Below, piece by piece: positions 46,977 to 59,100 of a stretch of DNA of 64,000 bases. The stretch is from Echinometra lucunter. Lineage: Eukaryota; Echinodermata; Echinoidea; Camarodonta; Echinometridae. How positions within the stretch are numbered: the stretch's first letter is position 1; each line of letters begins with the position of its first letter. The notes below the pieces were generated by a model, which was not told where the DNA came from, made no database searches, and was given only the letters and a program-made list of their open reading frames with translations. Location: assembly GCA_029962745.1 (NCBI GenBank), contig CM057153.1, positions 13,343,241 to 13,407,240 of the forward strand, read 5' to 3'. The translations under genes and the position numbers were made by a program.

Positions 46977-49266
46977 TTAGCTCTTTACCCCGTTGCCCTC
47001 TTTTAATATTACATGGTTGAATTGTAATGTACGGTATCGTACTATTGCATATTAATTGTAATCATAATGATATCATAACCTGCCGTCTAACCCGAATGGG
47101 TTGCCGGACCCGGTTCTGGATACGTATTGCTCTCTATTATTCTCTAATAAAGAAGTGATATCATCATCAACCCGGTCTCCTCCCAAGTGATGGAAACTGT
47201 GACAAGCCTAACTTGAGTCTTTTGTGCGAGTTTTTTTTTTCCAATTATACGCCACTGACCAGGCATGCAGGGGGATAGTCTCCTTGACAAAAATGTGGAA
47301 ATAACATGTTGAATCTTTCGAAGGTCTCGCCTTCAAATAGGATTCATCTTTATGTCAAAGATTGGCATACTAAATGATTTAGGTTCAGTAGGCTGCCATA
47401 TACTCATCAGTGATGATTTAATAGTGCAACTAATTTCAAATACATAACCAAAGCCAGTATTTGCAAAACATTTATTTTTAAGAAAGATAACTTGACATCA
47501 CTGTGGTCGATTCACTAGCTGTTTTCTCAATAGTGAAAGTATATGAGGTTATAGACATGAATCGGACTGCGTCAAGGACGTGGGGCTGCCAAAACGGATA
47601 CTTTAAAACAAATATTCTCCTTTTTTTCAAACTTTGAAAATACCATGTACGGTAAAATCATTACTACCTAGATACGGTATTATCATTACTACCTAACCCC
47701 TGGTTAAAAAAAAAAAAAAAAAAAATCCGGTATGGCAAATTATGCACATATTTTGTACACATAGGTCTTTTTTCTGCCTCATTGATAGATTTATAGTGAG
47801 AGAATTTAAAACTAAGGATAAAGAATTTCTTAAATTAAAACTTCTTCTTCTTTTCACCTTCTTCTTTCTTCCCCTTTTAACTTTGGGAGGGGGCTGGGGT
47901 GCATGTGAGTCGATGAAAGGATATTATTATATCATGTTAGCTGTAAGATCACGTGTCTGAACATAAAACATCTCAGCCCACTGGCATGGCCGTAAGCTTT
48001 GAATATGACAATTGATTTTTAGCCTATTATAGCTCAGAGCAAACGTAAAGAGACATTTTGACAAAACTGAACCCGGGCGGCCCCGGTAACATCTCATGAT
48101 CCATGGCACAACTATGAATTTTCTGTCTTTTTAATTCCCGGGACACAGAGCATAGTTGCGAAAAGCAAGAAAAGGAGGCATTGGTTTTCGGTGTGGGTCT
48201 TTTAATTTTACTTTGAATTCTCTCCGAATAACGGTCATTTATTTCATAACTCTTATAAGCGTCCCACTCCATCACTCTACGTCACTTATTAATTTCGCGT
48301 TTTCTACATGTATTTATTTGATAATCCATTTTCTAGGACATGGTAATGGAGCCATCATGAGGTCAGGAATAATGAAACTTTTCAGCGCCTGCTTGAAAAG
48401 GTGTGCGGGGTGGTTCCCCCCCCCCCCCCCAAGTCTGGATTCTAGGGAAAATGATCCTGAAGGAAGATCACTCGTCAGATAGGTCAGGGCCAACACTAAT
48501 TCCACTTTATCTCTACACCACCTTATCGAATTAATTTCCATATTTTCATATATCCATGTCTCTTTGTACTCATTTGCATCCATGCACTCATGTCTCTTTC
48601 AATTTGAATATATTTATGTTATGACTTTGCTTATTTTGCTTATGAATGTATATATGTATTAGTATGCTTTCATTTTGTATATATTTATATTGTTCGTTTT
48701 TTCTGCATAGGGCCCCGTTGTGATATACCAGCACATTGTCACGGTTGTAAGGGCATCCTATTCAATTATTTTATAAATAAATAAATAAGTAAATAAAACA
48801 AAACAAATAAAAAGAACTCAAATAAAGGGTGATTAGATCGTTTTCGATAATAAATAAAGGGTGATTAGATCTGTGTGGACTCATATTGTGGCTTTCCATA
48901 ACTTGACCCAATCGAAAAAAAGGGGAAAACCCGCTTCAATTCATGACGCACTCCATTGACCTATCGTCGTCTCGCGCCGCGCCCAGTTTCCGGTACTTGT
49001 AGTCAAAACTGACACTGTGTATAGCTATGCCTATAGCACATGATGAATGTGAATTAATCCACTCATATGATCGAGTGTTTGGTGCTTGGACGATATCTCT
49101 GTGGTATTGAACTTGAAGAGTGTTTTTTTTATTTCTTTGATAAAGGTAGGTCCTTTTTTTCTTGGTTTATGCTGTGTGTGCATGTGCATAAAATGAGAGT
49201 GGATTTAGATCTAGTCTTAGATCATTATAGATTCTGCTTCACGATAAAATTTAGATCTAGATGATC

Positions 49267-49392
49267 TAGACCGAAAATTCTGTCTCAAAATCGTTAGCAT
49301 GGTTAGGGTCGGCACAAAAAAGGAGGAGCGCCGACCCTACCAGTCAGTATAAGAGGCTAACGACGAAATTTTAGGATAGAATTTTCGGTCTA
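49267..49392. mobile_element. TAGACC-family MITE, short copy A
   Basis: TAGACCGAAAATTCTGTCTC at left and its near-complement ending TTTTCGGTCTA at right; interior TTAGGGTCGGC/GCCGACCCTA. 126 bp. I see no clear target duplication for this copy. Confidence 0.75.
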
Positions 49393-49612
49393 GACAAGAT
49401 TAAGAATAAGATTAAGAAGGGGGAAAATTCTAGCTCTAGATATCTAAGTCATGTAAGTTATCTGACGTTAGCAAGGAAGTTATTTAAGATTTCAAACATT
49501 TGTGATTTCTCTGAATGGGCACTAAAGTTTAAGAAATGTAGGTCTATGCAAATTAAACAAAATGAAAATGTTTAATCAGTTGTGCACAAAAGTGATAAAA
49601 CATATTGAGGGT

Positions 49613-49766
49613 TAGACCGAAAATTCTGTCTCTAATTTCATTGTGAGTCTTAAGTCTTATTCTAGTACTAGGATCGGCTCTCCTCACTTAGACTCTAGAG
49701 TGAGGAGAGCCAACCCTACCAGAATAAGAGGCTAATGATGAAATTAGAGACAGAATTTTTGGTCTA
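49613..49766. mobile_element. TAGACC-family MITE, short copy B, 9-bp target duplication
   Basis: Ends TAGACCGAAAATTCTGTCTC and GAGACAGAATTTTTGGTCTA. Flanks ATTGAGGGT (49604-49612) and ATTGAGAGT (49767-49775) match at 8 of 9 positions. It seems inserted into an older foldback repeat with ATTGAGAGTTGTCCACAAAA-type sequence. Confidence 0.82.
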
Positions 49767-51547
49767 ATTGAGAGTTGTCCACAAAATGATGTCATGTCTA
49801 GTACTAGTATTAATACAGATTATTTCATATAGACTCTATATAGACTAGATCTATTATTCTGCAAAGTTCTGTATCCGATTTCGTTCAAATTTTTGCTAAT
49901 CTGTCTTATTCCATCTTATCTTTGATTTTCCTTTATTCTCTCTAATTTTTAAATGATGTATTTACTTTCTCCATTTGCATGTACCACACCAGCTGAGTTT
50001 AATGTAAGAAAAGAAGAAAGAAATGACATTTTAACACCGGTGACTGCTTTAATCTGGTGAGAAGAAATAGCTGCACCCGGAATGCTGAAATTGGACTGCT
50101 TTTTTTTGCCTTGGAATAAACTTTTAAACGGAAATCAAAATGGTGGCCAGAACTGGCTGTGTTTTTGGTTGCTAACCCCCAAACTGACATATCTGTGTCA
50201 AAGACGTCTAACATTAAGTCTGTTTTAAAACCTCTGGGAAACTGTCATGAGGTACGCACCCCATAGTCATCCTTCCAGTTCCACGACGACATCCTTAATA
50301 GCTGGTAAAGAAAATAATGATCACTGCTCTCAGTTATAGAGTTCTCACAGGCACAGAATTATTGTTGCCTCCCTATACAGAGAAATTAGGATAGAAATGA
50401 GGTCCATCATCATTGGCATTCACAATTCTTTGACTGTTTGCAAGACTTCTCTCTCTCTCTACACTCTATCACTTTACTGCATGCATTAACTTACTTTACC
50501 TTGCAACCTGCCTTCACTTAGCAAGCTAATACACAAAGGGGGAGCAAAACATGCTCAGTTTGCTGGAAAATGAAAGAAAGAAGAACAAATGAATTTTCAG
50601 TGTGACACCCACAATCAATCGTGAAAGCAAGCAAACTTGGTCAAATGAATAGCTTGAAGAAGAACCTAAAAGTGTAATTTTTGCTACTGAAGTAAAAGAA
50701 AATATTTACATGACCCCCTTGCATTTCTTTACTTCTCTTCAGTCATTAAAAAAAAATCCACTTTTAAATAGCTTGAATCACAATAAAAATCTATTCTTCA
50801 TCATTTTTGCTGCATGACCTGGTCAGAGATGTCGACTGTTTCTACAAGTATTTTGTAGTATTTCATACTATTTTTGGTCAAAACTACTGCAGGTTTCATC
50901 AAAAATACTGTTTCCCCAATTTTTATTACAATACAAGTCTTTTGCAGAAAAGGTGAAATTTGTGAAAATACTATTTTTTTCCACCCAAAATACACCTTTC
51001 CACCTCTCAGTATTCTGCAATGCTCTTTACAAGGTTGGCATCCCTGCCTGGTGGCCTTAAAATTTGTGGTAAGGTTCATTTGTTTAATCAGCTCAAAGTG
51101 TTTTACCAAATACCGAGTTATATTTTTGAGTTGCAGAAACTTGTTCATGTGTAAATCATAGCAAAGAACAGTGTTTCTCAACTAGACTATTTAGATCAGA
51201 ACTTATTAAGTGGTAAGCTTCTTGTTTCAGTTCATAATGTGTCTTTTCCTCAGGTCATTGATAACCAATGTCAGCCTTGTAAATTTGCAACTGCTTGCAG
51301 AAGACAAAGAGAGAGAGAGACTAGCTTTGAAGCTGATTTACGATAGACTGCTGGATGCACAGCATACAAGACGGACAAACTTCCTCCGATCAAACACAGC
51401 CAGTTAGGCCGAACATACATCAGATCAATGTCATGGAAAATCCAGGTTTGACACTCATACTCCACCTTCTTTATGGCAGGAAAATTTTCAAATTTTGATG
51501 TTCAGTATTAAAGTCCACTACACACTCTTCTATCAGTCTGATCTTGG

Positions 51548-51670
51548 GGGTGTAACATAAAGAGATACAATCAATCTTACAATCAATTGTATCTCTTTAG
51601 TACATGATTTGCCATAGACTTACGATTGATATCAATCGTAAGAATGATTGTATTTTTTATGTTACACCCG
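51548..51670. mobile_element. MITE with GGGTGTAACATAAA ends
   Basis: GGGGTGTAACATAAAGAG at left and TTTTTTATGTTACACCC at right are inverted and continue inward (ATACAATCA.TCTTAC). It sits at the edge of a partial copy of the element family seen at 39335. Confidence 0.7.
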
Positions 51671-52206
51671 CATGATCTGATTTTCAAACATGTAAAATCT
51701 TATGATCAAAGTTCAGAGTAGTCGTATAGTAAACTAATTCCAGGCTGTTACGAGCCTGGGAAGAAGCAGTGTAAGTTCTGAGACATAGTACACATCAGAG
51801 CAATCTTACGAATTACAATTGGCTATGCGATTTGGCCTTTATTCCAACCAGAAGGCTTGCAGTTAACCAAAATTTTGATTTAAATATTCCTATTGTTATT
51901 CTAAACCTCAAATAAGTAATTGTTTTAACTTTGATATACTAGTAATGCAAGCTGCCATTTGTCCCACAAACAGGTCACAGTCAGATGTATGGTAGTATGG
52001 TAGCCTTATTAACATCTGTGGAAAGGTACATGTACACCACCAGCTCATAGTGTTGTATCATAAAGCCTGCCGCATGCTATACGATCCATCTGCGATCTGA
52101 TTTTGGAAAAAAATGTTATAGCATTTGATATGAACATTGAAACATGTGAAATCTTAGTTATCAAAGTTTCGAATAGTCGTATGAATAAAAAAATTGAAAT
52201 TGGCGA
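51671..52206. repeat. Two partial copies of the 39335-39778 element family
   Basis: About 51684-51985 aligns with the middle and right of the full copy (CAAACATGTAAAATCTTA, TTGCAGTTAACCAAAATTT). About 52064-52206 restarts at the left end (TAA then AGCCTGCCGCATGCTATACG) and breaks off. Confidence 0.6.
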
Positions 52207-52784
52207 GATAGAGTTAGAGAGAGTGGAGAGTATCTTTCTTGGGAGTGAATGAAGTCCTAAAAAAGACTGTAAACCAGATGAGAAGGTGATGAGGAGAGAA
52301 GGCGATGAGGATAGAAGGCGATGAGGAGAGAAGGCTTGGCGTTCCGGACAGCTTGACTGTCTGTCATAAGGAGTATGTGCCAGGAGCGACGGGGTATAAG
52401 TAGCGGTGATGCGGACTTGTGTGTAGCAGGTGGGTTGGCGAGACAACAGCGTATCCGGTTGCTGACCCATCCTAACCTCATCTACATCATCAGTACCACT
52501 ATGCAAACCTCCACCTTCAAAGATCAATATTTTCTGACTTGTATAAACTTGTTCATTGTAATTATATTGATGTTTCTCAACTAAACTGAAATCATAACTT
52601 GTAGGTAACATGAGCATGTTTCTCGACTCACTTCATATTTTTTTCTTTCTCTCTCGTCATTGTTAACCAATTTTACTTTTTAGACTGATATGAGTATGAA
52701 ATGTGTTGTACTGATATTACAGACAAGGCATGTTTATTGAACCAATCTGAGTTACTAACATGAATATTTTCTCTTTTTTTCCAG

Positions 52785-53153
52785 AAACAAGACAGATCAG
52801 TGATGGCTTGGGAAAGTATGAAAAGGTAGATCAACCAAAGGAGGGAACGTATGAGAACATAAAAATGGACACGGAGGAAGGAAAGAAAGATGAAGGCAAG
52901 AAAGATGAAGGCAAGAAAGATGAAGGCACGAAAGCTGGAGAGAAAGACACAGTGGTCATTGTTGACCCCACTTCATTGGACAGTGGTAAAGGAGACTGCT
53001 GCACAAGATTCAAGAAGTTTTGCCGTGAGAACAAGTGTCTTGTTGGATGGATGTGCATCATCATCTTCCTTTGTATACTCTTCTTTGCCTTGTACATCGA
53101 CTCAAAAATGAAATGCAAAGATGTGTCTGAGGCAACAGCCACTTCATCAACAG
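52785..53153 (+). CDS. Membrane-protein gene: cytosolic plus transmembrane exon
   Basis: The acceptor TTTTTCCAG is followed by AAACAAGACAG, and the donor ACAACAG-type end (TCAACAG|GTATGT) leaves phase 1. It encodes the KKDEG repeats and the single hydrophobic helix. The first in-frame Met inside the exon is in NIKMDTEE; the Met at 52760 lies in the intron. Confidence 0.68.
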
Positions 53154-56100
53154 GTATGTATTATTCTCTTTTCTTGAATACTTTCTTCCTCTTCTCATTG
53201 AATATTTTCTCCAAGATTACTCTCCTCATACCTGCCAGCTGTCCATATTTGGTAGGAGCAGTCCCTATTTGGGGAAGAAAAGAAAGAGCATTTTTCATTC
53301 TTGACAACCCTGTATCCCTATTTTAAAAGAAATTTGTCCATATATCTAGTGATACATGTATATAGGAAATTCAGGAATGTCCATATTTGTGGCCTTTTCT
53401 TAATCATTTGTCCCTATTTCTTGACTTGCAGGGTTGGCAGGTGTGTCTCCTGTATGAATATTCTCGCTCTCTCCTCTTTACATGCTATCTGTTTCTCTCC
53501 TTTAATACCCCCTCAGTCTATTCCCCTCCCCTCTCTTTCCTTTTTGAATATTATCTCTCTCTCCTCTTTGAGTATTACTTCTTCTGTTCTCTCAGTCTCA
53601 GAATATTCTCTCTTAAGTCTTTCCTCTTGAATAAAGGTGATCCAGAGTATTGGTAAAAATTTACATGGGAAAACAAAATATTCATTTTCTCTACTTTGTG
53701 AACACTGATGGAGAACATCCACCTGAGATATTCCCTCTTTTTAAAGGAAAAAATGTGTGTGTGTGTGTGTGTGTGTTTGCATTTATTTTGTATGCCATTT
53801 CTAATAAAAAATATGGCAAAACAAAATTAAGGGGGCTAGATGACCAATTGAAACCAACTTCAGGTTAGATGTCTCTCTCTCCAAAAATGATGTTTGATTA
53901 TGGGATTTTTCCTCCAAATGTGTTTATGACCCATGTACTCAGAACTTGAAGAAATATATTTTTTTTAAAGGTGAAATTTCTTCTTTAGCATTGCACAAAC
54001 TTCCTAATCCATCGACTACTACATTCTGTCATTCCTGTAATACAGGGGTAGATCTCTTCCTTATGGCAGTATGTTATTCATAGTTTTCTTAATCATTTTA
54101 TGGCTAGTTGTAGCAGGTGTAATTTTTCTGTGGATCTATGTATGAAATGGCTCTAGCAGGTTCTGGTAATCAGTATTTGTTTAAGAGATGGTGGATATGG
54201 CCTCAGGTTATTTGTTGTAATCAACATTTGAGAGTGACTGGTAGAAACGTTTCTTTTACTTTTCATAAAACTCTACAATATTGGAACCAGGACTTAGGAA
54301 TGTAAGAGATGAATTCATACAAATTATAACAAGCTCTCTGCCAACGTGGCAGCGGCAGTATTGTTTCCTTTAAGGAAGCTTGACACTCCTTTTTCCTTGT
54401 TTAAGAGCTGGAGGATGTACATCCTGTGGTCAAGTATGTGTTGTCATAAATTTTGTTTTATTTCTTAAGGAAAGGGACTTGGACTTGTCGACTTGACATT
54501 TTGAAGAAAAAAAACAAGAATAGGCAGAAATTACAGAAACTGATGTTGTTTGGATCCTGATAGATTCTCTTTTATAATGTTATTCATCTTTGTTTTCATT
54601 TATCTAATTACTTATTTACTCTTCATTTTTCCTTTTTTATTGATTGATCGATTTTTATTTCATTTTATTGTTATGAATTTGGGGGTGGGCGAGGGTTTTT
54701 CGATAGCACTTCTCCAGGAATGATATCATGCAATGTAGTCCAATTGGTATCAGATTCTGATATAAATGCAGACATCCGTTGAGCTGATCAGCTTGGCCAT
54801 TGGCCAACAACTTCTGAAATGTAGTTCCAAGCAAGCATTGCTTTGCACCTGTTAAAAGAACCCCAGCTTTTGTAATGTATGTGCATGATTTTTGTTTTGT
54901 GCTGTTTTGTTTGTGTTATTTTTTGTGCATCGTGTGACCATTAAGCATCAGTGTTGATTTATCATGTGAGTTTTATGCAAATGAACAAAATAAATCTTTT
55001 TTGATAGAGTGATAATTGAAAGTGCATTGGTTGTCTTAAGAGCATGGATGCAAGAAACAAAGTATTGAAAATTACTTTTTACTTGACATACCAAAATTTA
55101 CTTTTAGCTTTTATACTGGCAACCTTTTTTTCGTGGGCATGAATACAAAAGACAGGCAACAGTGCATACATCGGATCCATTGAAAGGCATAAGATTTGTA
55201 GCCCATGTTTGACTACTATTATTAACTCTGCAACAGCAATGAATTACACTTCAGTCAGAATAGTTACAGATGTTACAAAAGTTGAATGGTTGTAAGCACA
55301 TTGTGGCACCAATTAGGGCTGATACTTTAATAAACATAAAAATATTGATCACATATTACTCTGTCGCAAGATGGTACATGTAGTATAATACATTGGCGTT
55401 CTACTTTTGCATAGAGAGTAAACGCCATATAGAAGTATTTTGAGTAGAGAGTAGGGAATTATATAAAATGCACAAAAACAAGGCTGTCTGATATTTGCTA
55501 TTAAAGAGGTTCTCATTTATGTAAAGGTGATAATATAAAAGACAGTAAATATTCACAGAAAATCCTTTTTTTTTTCTGTCAAGGATGTTCTTATTTCTAA
55601 AAAAAAAGGTCGATGTATTTTAATTTTATAGGTTTCAGAACTGGAACTGCAAAGCCAGATCCTACTGATAGTACTGGTAAGTCTATGAAGGGACTCTGTG
55701 AGGACTGGGTACATGTAGGTTCTCCAGCTTCTATGTATATATGTGCTTCCAAATGTATTCCACTAACAAATAACCCATTCTCTCCTAAGCTTCTATTGCT
55801 GTAATACCTTAGACTATCTTTTCCTTTGTTACCCTTTTAAACCCAAGATTTCCTTTTTGCTCATATACCTTACCTTCTATCTCTAAAATTATTGTTATAT
55901 TTTTTTTAGATGGGTGTTGACATCTAAATTTTAACACAGACTCAAGGCCATCTTGGCTCTGAGTGACAATTTAAGGGAAAGTCTACCCTAGAAGTTTCAC
56001 TATTTCAATAAAAGGAGATAAATTTGAACAGCATTTTAAAAAAGAAATGAGCAAAATCGGTCAAAGAATAAGAAAATTACACTCATTTACATTTTCTAGT

Positions 56101-59100
56101 AAAGTACTCTCGGCTCTGCACATTGGGAACACTGATGACATCATATGTGAGCAGGTCTCCATTCACTTTGTACATGAAATTTCACATTTTCGAAATGTAC
56201 TTGGAAGTTACACATTTTCTTATGTTATGTTATGTAAAAAGCAATTCTTCTGAATATTGAAAGGCATAAGATTTGTAGCCCATTTTTGACTACTATTATT
56301 AACTCTGCAACAGCAAAGAATTACACTTCAGTCAGAATAGTTACAGATGTTACAAAAGTTGAATGGTTGTAAGCACATTGTGGCACCAATTACGGCTGAT
56401 ACTTTAATAAACATAAAAACATTGATCACACATTACTCTGTCGCAAGATGGTAGTATAATACATTGGCGCTGTACTTTTGCATGGAGAGTAAACGCCATA
56501 TAGAAGTATTTTGAGTAGAAAGTAGGGAATTATATAAAATGCACAAAAAAAGGCTGTGTAATATTTGCTATTAACCCATTCGTGACAGGAATTATTTAAA
56601 GCCTAATTTGATCAGCTTTTATTCTTCAAATTGGCAACACCAACATTTTTATTTTATTGCTGCATTTTTCTTATAAAACGTCATGTATCTGAAATGAATG
56701 TAAATTGACAGAAATTATGATGAGAAGTCAAAAAGTTGCCAATTTGCAGTGGAAAACAGTGATTTTAAACTTTCTATCACATTGCCAATTTAAGGATTTT
56801 AATGCTTATTTTCCTTTAAAAAAATTTCAGCATTAAACAATAAATATTGACACAACCAAAATGGGCACAGTTTGTGTAGAATTTTTTACTCTTTCTACTC
56901 ATGTATTTGGTATAATATTTAGGGCTCTGCATCAAAAGTTATTAGGTCAAACCACAAAATGTGGACCTCTGTCATTAATGGGTTAAAGAGGTTCTCATTT
57001 ATGTAAAGGTGATAATATAAAAGACAGTAAATATTCACAGAAAAGGACATTTTTTTTTTCTGTTAAGGATGTTCTTATTTCTAAAAAAAAAAAGGTTGAT
57101 GTATTTTAATTTTATAGGTGTCAGAACTAGAACAACTGCAAAGCCAGATCCTACTGATAGTACTGGTAAGTCTATGAAGGGACTCTGTGAGGACTGGGTA
57201 CATGTAGGTTCTCCAGCTTCTATGTATATATGTGCTTCCAAATGTATTCCACTAACAAATAACCCATTCTCTCCTATGTTTCTATTGCTGTAATACCTTA
57301 GACTATCTTTTCCTTTGTTACCCTTTTAAACCCAAGATTTCCTTTTTGTTCATATACCTTACCTTCTATCTCTAAAATTATTGTTATATTTTTTTAGAAG
57401 GGTGTTGACATCTAAATTTTATCACAGACTCAAGGCCATCTTGGCTCTGACTGACAATTAAAGGGAAAGTCTACCCTAGAAGTTTCACTATTTCAATAAA
57501 AGGAGATAAATTTGAACAGCATTTTAAAAAAGAAATAGGCAAAATCGGTCAAAGAATAAGAAAATTACACTCATTTACATTTTCTAGTAAAGTACTCTCG
57601 GCTCTGCAAATTGGCAACACTGATGACATCATATGCGAGCAGGTCTCCATTCACTTTGTACATGAAATTTCACATTTTCGAAATGTACTTGGAAGTTACA
57701 CATTTTCTTACCCCCATAGTCAATGTATGTTATGTAAAAAGCAATTCTTCTGAATATACATTGACTATGGGGGTTAGAAAATGTGTCACTTCCAAGAAAA
57801 TTGAGAAAATGTGAAATTTCATGTACAAAATTAATGGAGACCTGCTCGCATATGATGTCATCAGTGTTGCCAATTTGCAGAGCTGAGAGTAATACTAGAA
57901 AATGTAAATGAGTGTAATTTTCTTAATCTTTGACCAATTTTGCTCATCTCTTTTTTAAAATGCTGTTCAAATTGATCTCCTTTTATTGAAACTGAAATTT
58001 CTAGGGTGGACTTACCCTTCAACGACATTAAAAAAAATTTAAAAGTATATTTAAAAGTATATTGTTCAGGTTTTTTTCAAGCTATTTATGTAGAACTTAC
58101 TTCGTAAACTTAACATTGCATGAATTTGGAAATGTTTTACAAACAGAAATCACAATTGCTCATTAATGATAATTCAGCCATGCGAATGCAGCACCAAAGA
58201 ATAAAGGATTGTTATCATGATTATTCATCATGCCTTAGTAGCACTTAACCCTCTTGGCAGTTCACTATTTTAATTTTAATTTAAATCACATTTTAATGTT
58301 GTTTGCAATATTTTTGGAGGTAGAAAAGCCTTCCTTTACTCTTGAAAGCTCATATTCCATATAGACTTGTTTGTTGTGAAGGACTGTCACTTAATCTTCA
58401 TATTAAGATCAACGACAAGTGGACACACCCATCAAAACTTGTCACACAGATTTTTTTTGTTTTTTTGTTGTTGTGATACAGTAGGTCCGTAAACATTTTG
58501 GCATACTAAGAGTTAAACATTTTCAAGTGGTCATCATGTAAAAATATTGCACTTATTCCACATTCAAATAACGTCCTTATACTAGCCATAGCAATGCTAA
58601 TAGCGGTGGAAATTGATAGTGCCTCATTTTGACATGTTGTCACATCTTCCCGATATGGCTCTTTTATTTGCTGACTTGACCTTGTGCATGCAAGTATAAT
58701 TGTATCACCATACCCAGATTGCATTCAGTCCAACTAATCACATATGTTTGTTTGTGCTGCTCACTTCCAGAGCAGGGCCACTTTGAAAGGATCCTGGATA
58801 AAATCGACCTATCCTAAAACATTTCAGACAAAGTGCAAAATCGAGATAGAATGAAAGCTGATTTGACTCACAAATACTTGTGAGCATTTCTGTACTGAGT
58901 AACCTTTGTAAACAATTCTTTTACTCTTTGATTTGATAGGAAAGTGTTAAAGGAGAATGCAACCCAGACATCAGTGTGCTTCCAGTGAATGGAGAAGAAC
59001 AAGAAGTGTAAACAGTGAAAGTTTGAGGAAAATCGGCCAATCTGTTCAAGAGTTATGAACTTTTAAAGTTTAAGTAAATCCTTACTATGGCAATCCTTGA

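Larger units (their letters stand above)
45829..52784. other. Intergenic region between MTERF3 and the membrane-protein gene
   Basis: No gene recognised. About 46325-46430 is a CpG-dense patch with two similar GCGCGAGC...CGAGTG units, possibly the MTERF3 promoter. About 46915-46978 is a (CT)n tract. About 48550-48800 ends in (AAATA)n after AGGGCCCCGTTGTGATATAC, a non-LTR retrotransposon 3'-end style. C/G runs lie near 45965 and 48417. The frame at 52045-52617 is not taken as coding. Confidence 0.45.
55179..57755 (+). repeat. Tandem segmental duplication (~1.08 kb unit, copies 55179-56255 and 56256-57755)
   Basis: Both copies start ATTGAAAGGCATAAGATTTG and end GTAAAAAGCAATTCTTCTGA. They are nearly identical over introns and the small exon. 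Copy 2 is longer because of the TTAA-flanked MITE at 56575-56982 and a few small indels. Confidence 0.92.

Noticed and set aside
51210..51407. 65-residue plus-strand frame (LLAEDKERERLALKLIYDRL) after a TTTTCCTCAG acceptor-like site
   Set aside because: It looks mildly exon-like and ends in a stop, but I find no partner exon, no homology and no polyadenylation context; kept out for lack of support.
52045..52617. 190-residue minus-strand frame with S/L-rich repeats
   Set aside because: The repeated GAAGGCGATGAGGA units at 52290-52340 create the frame; part overlaps a fragment of the 39335 element family. No splice signals or homology support it.
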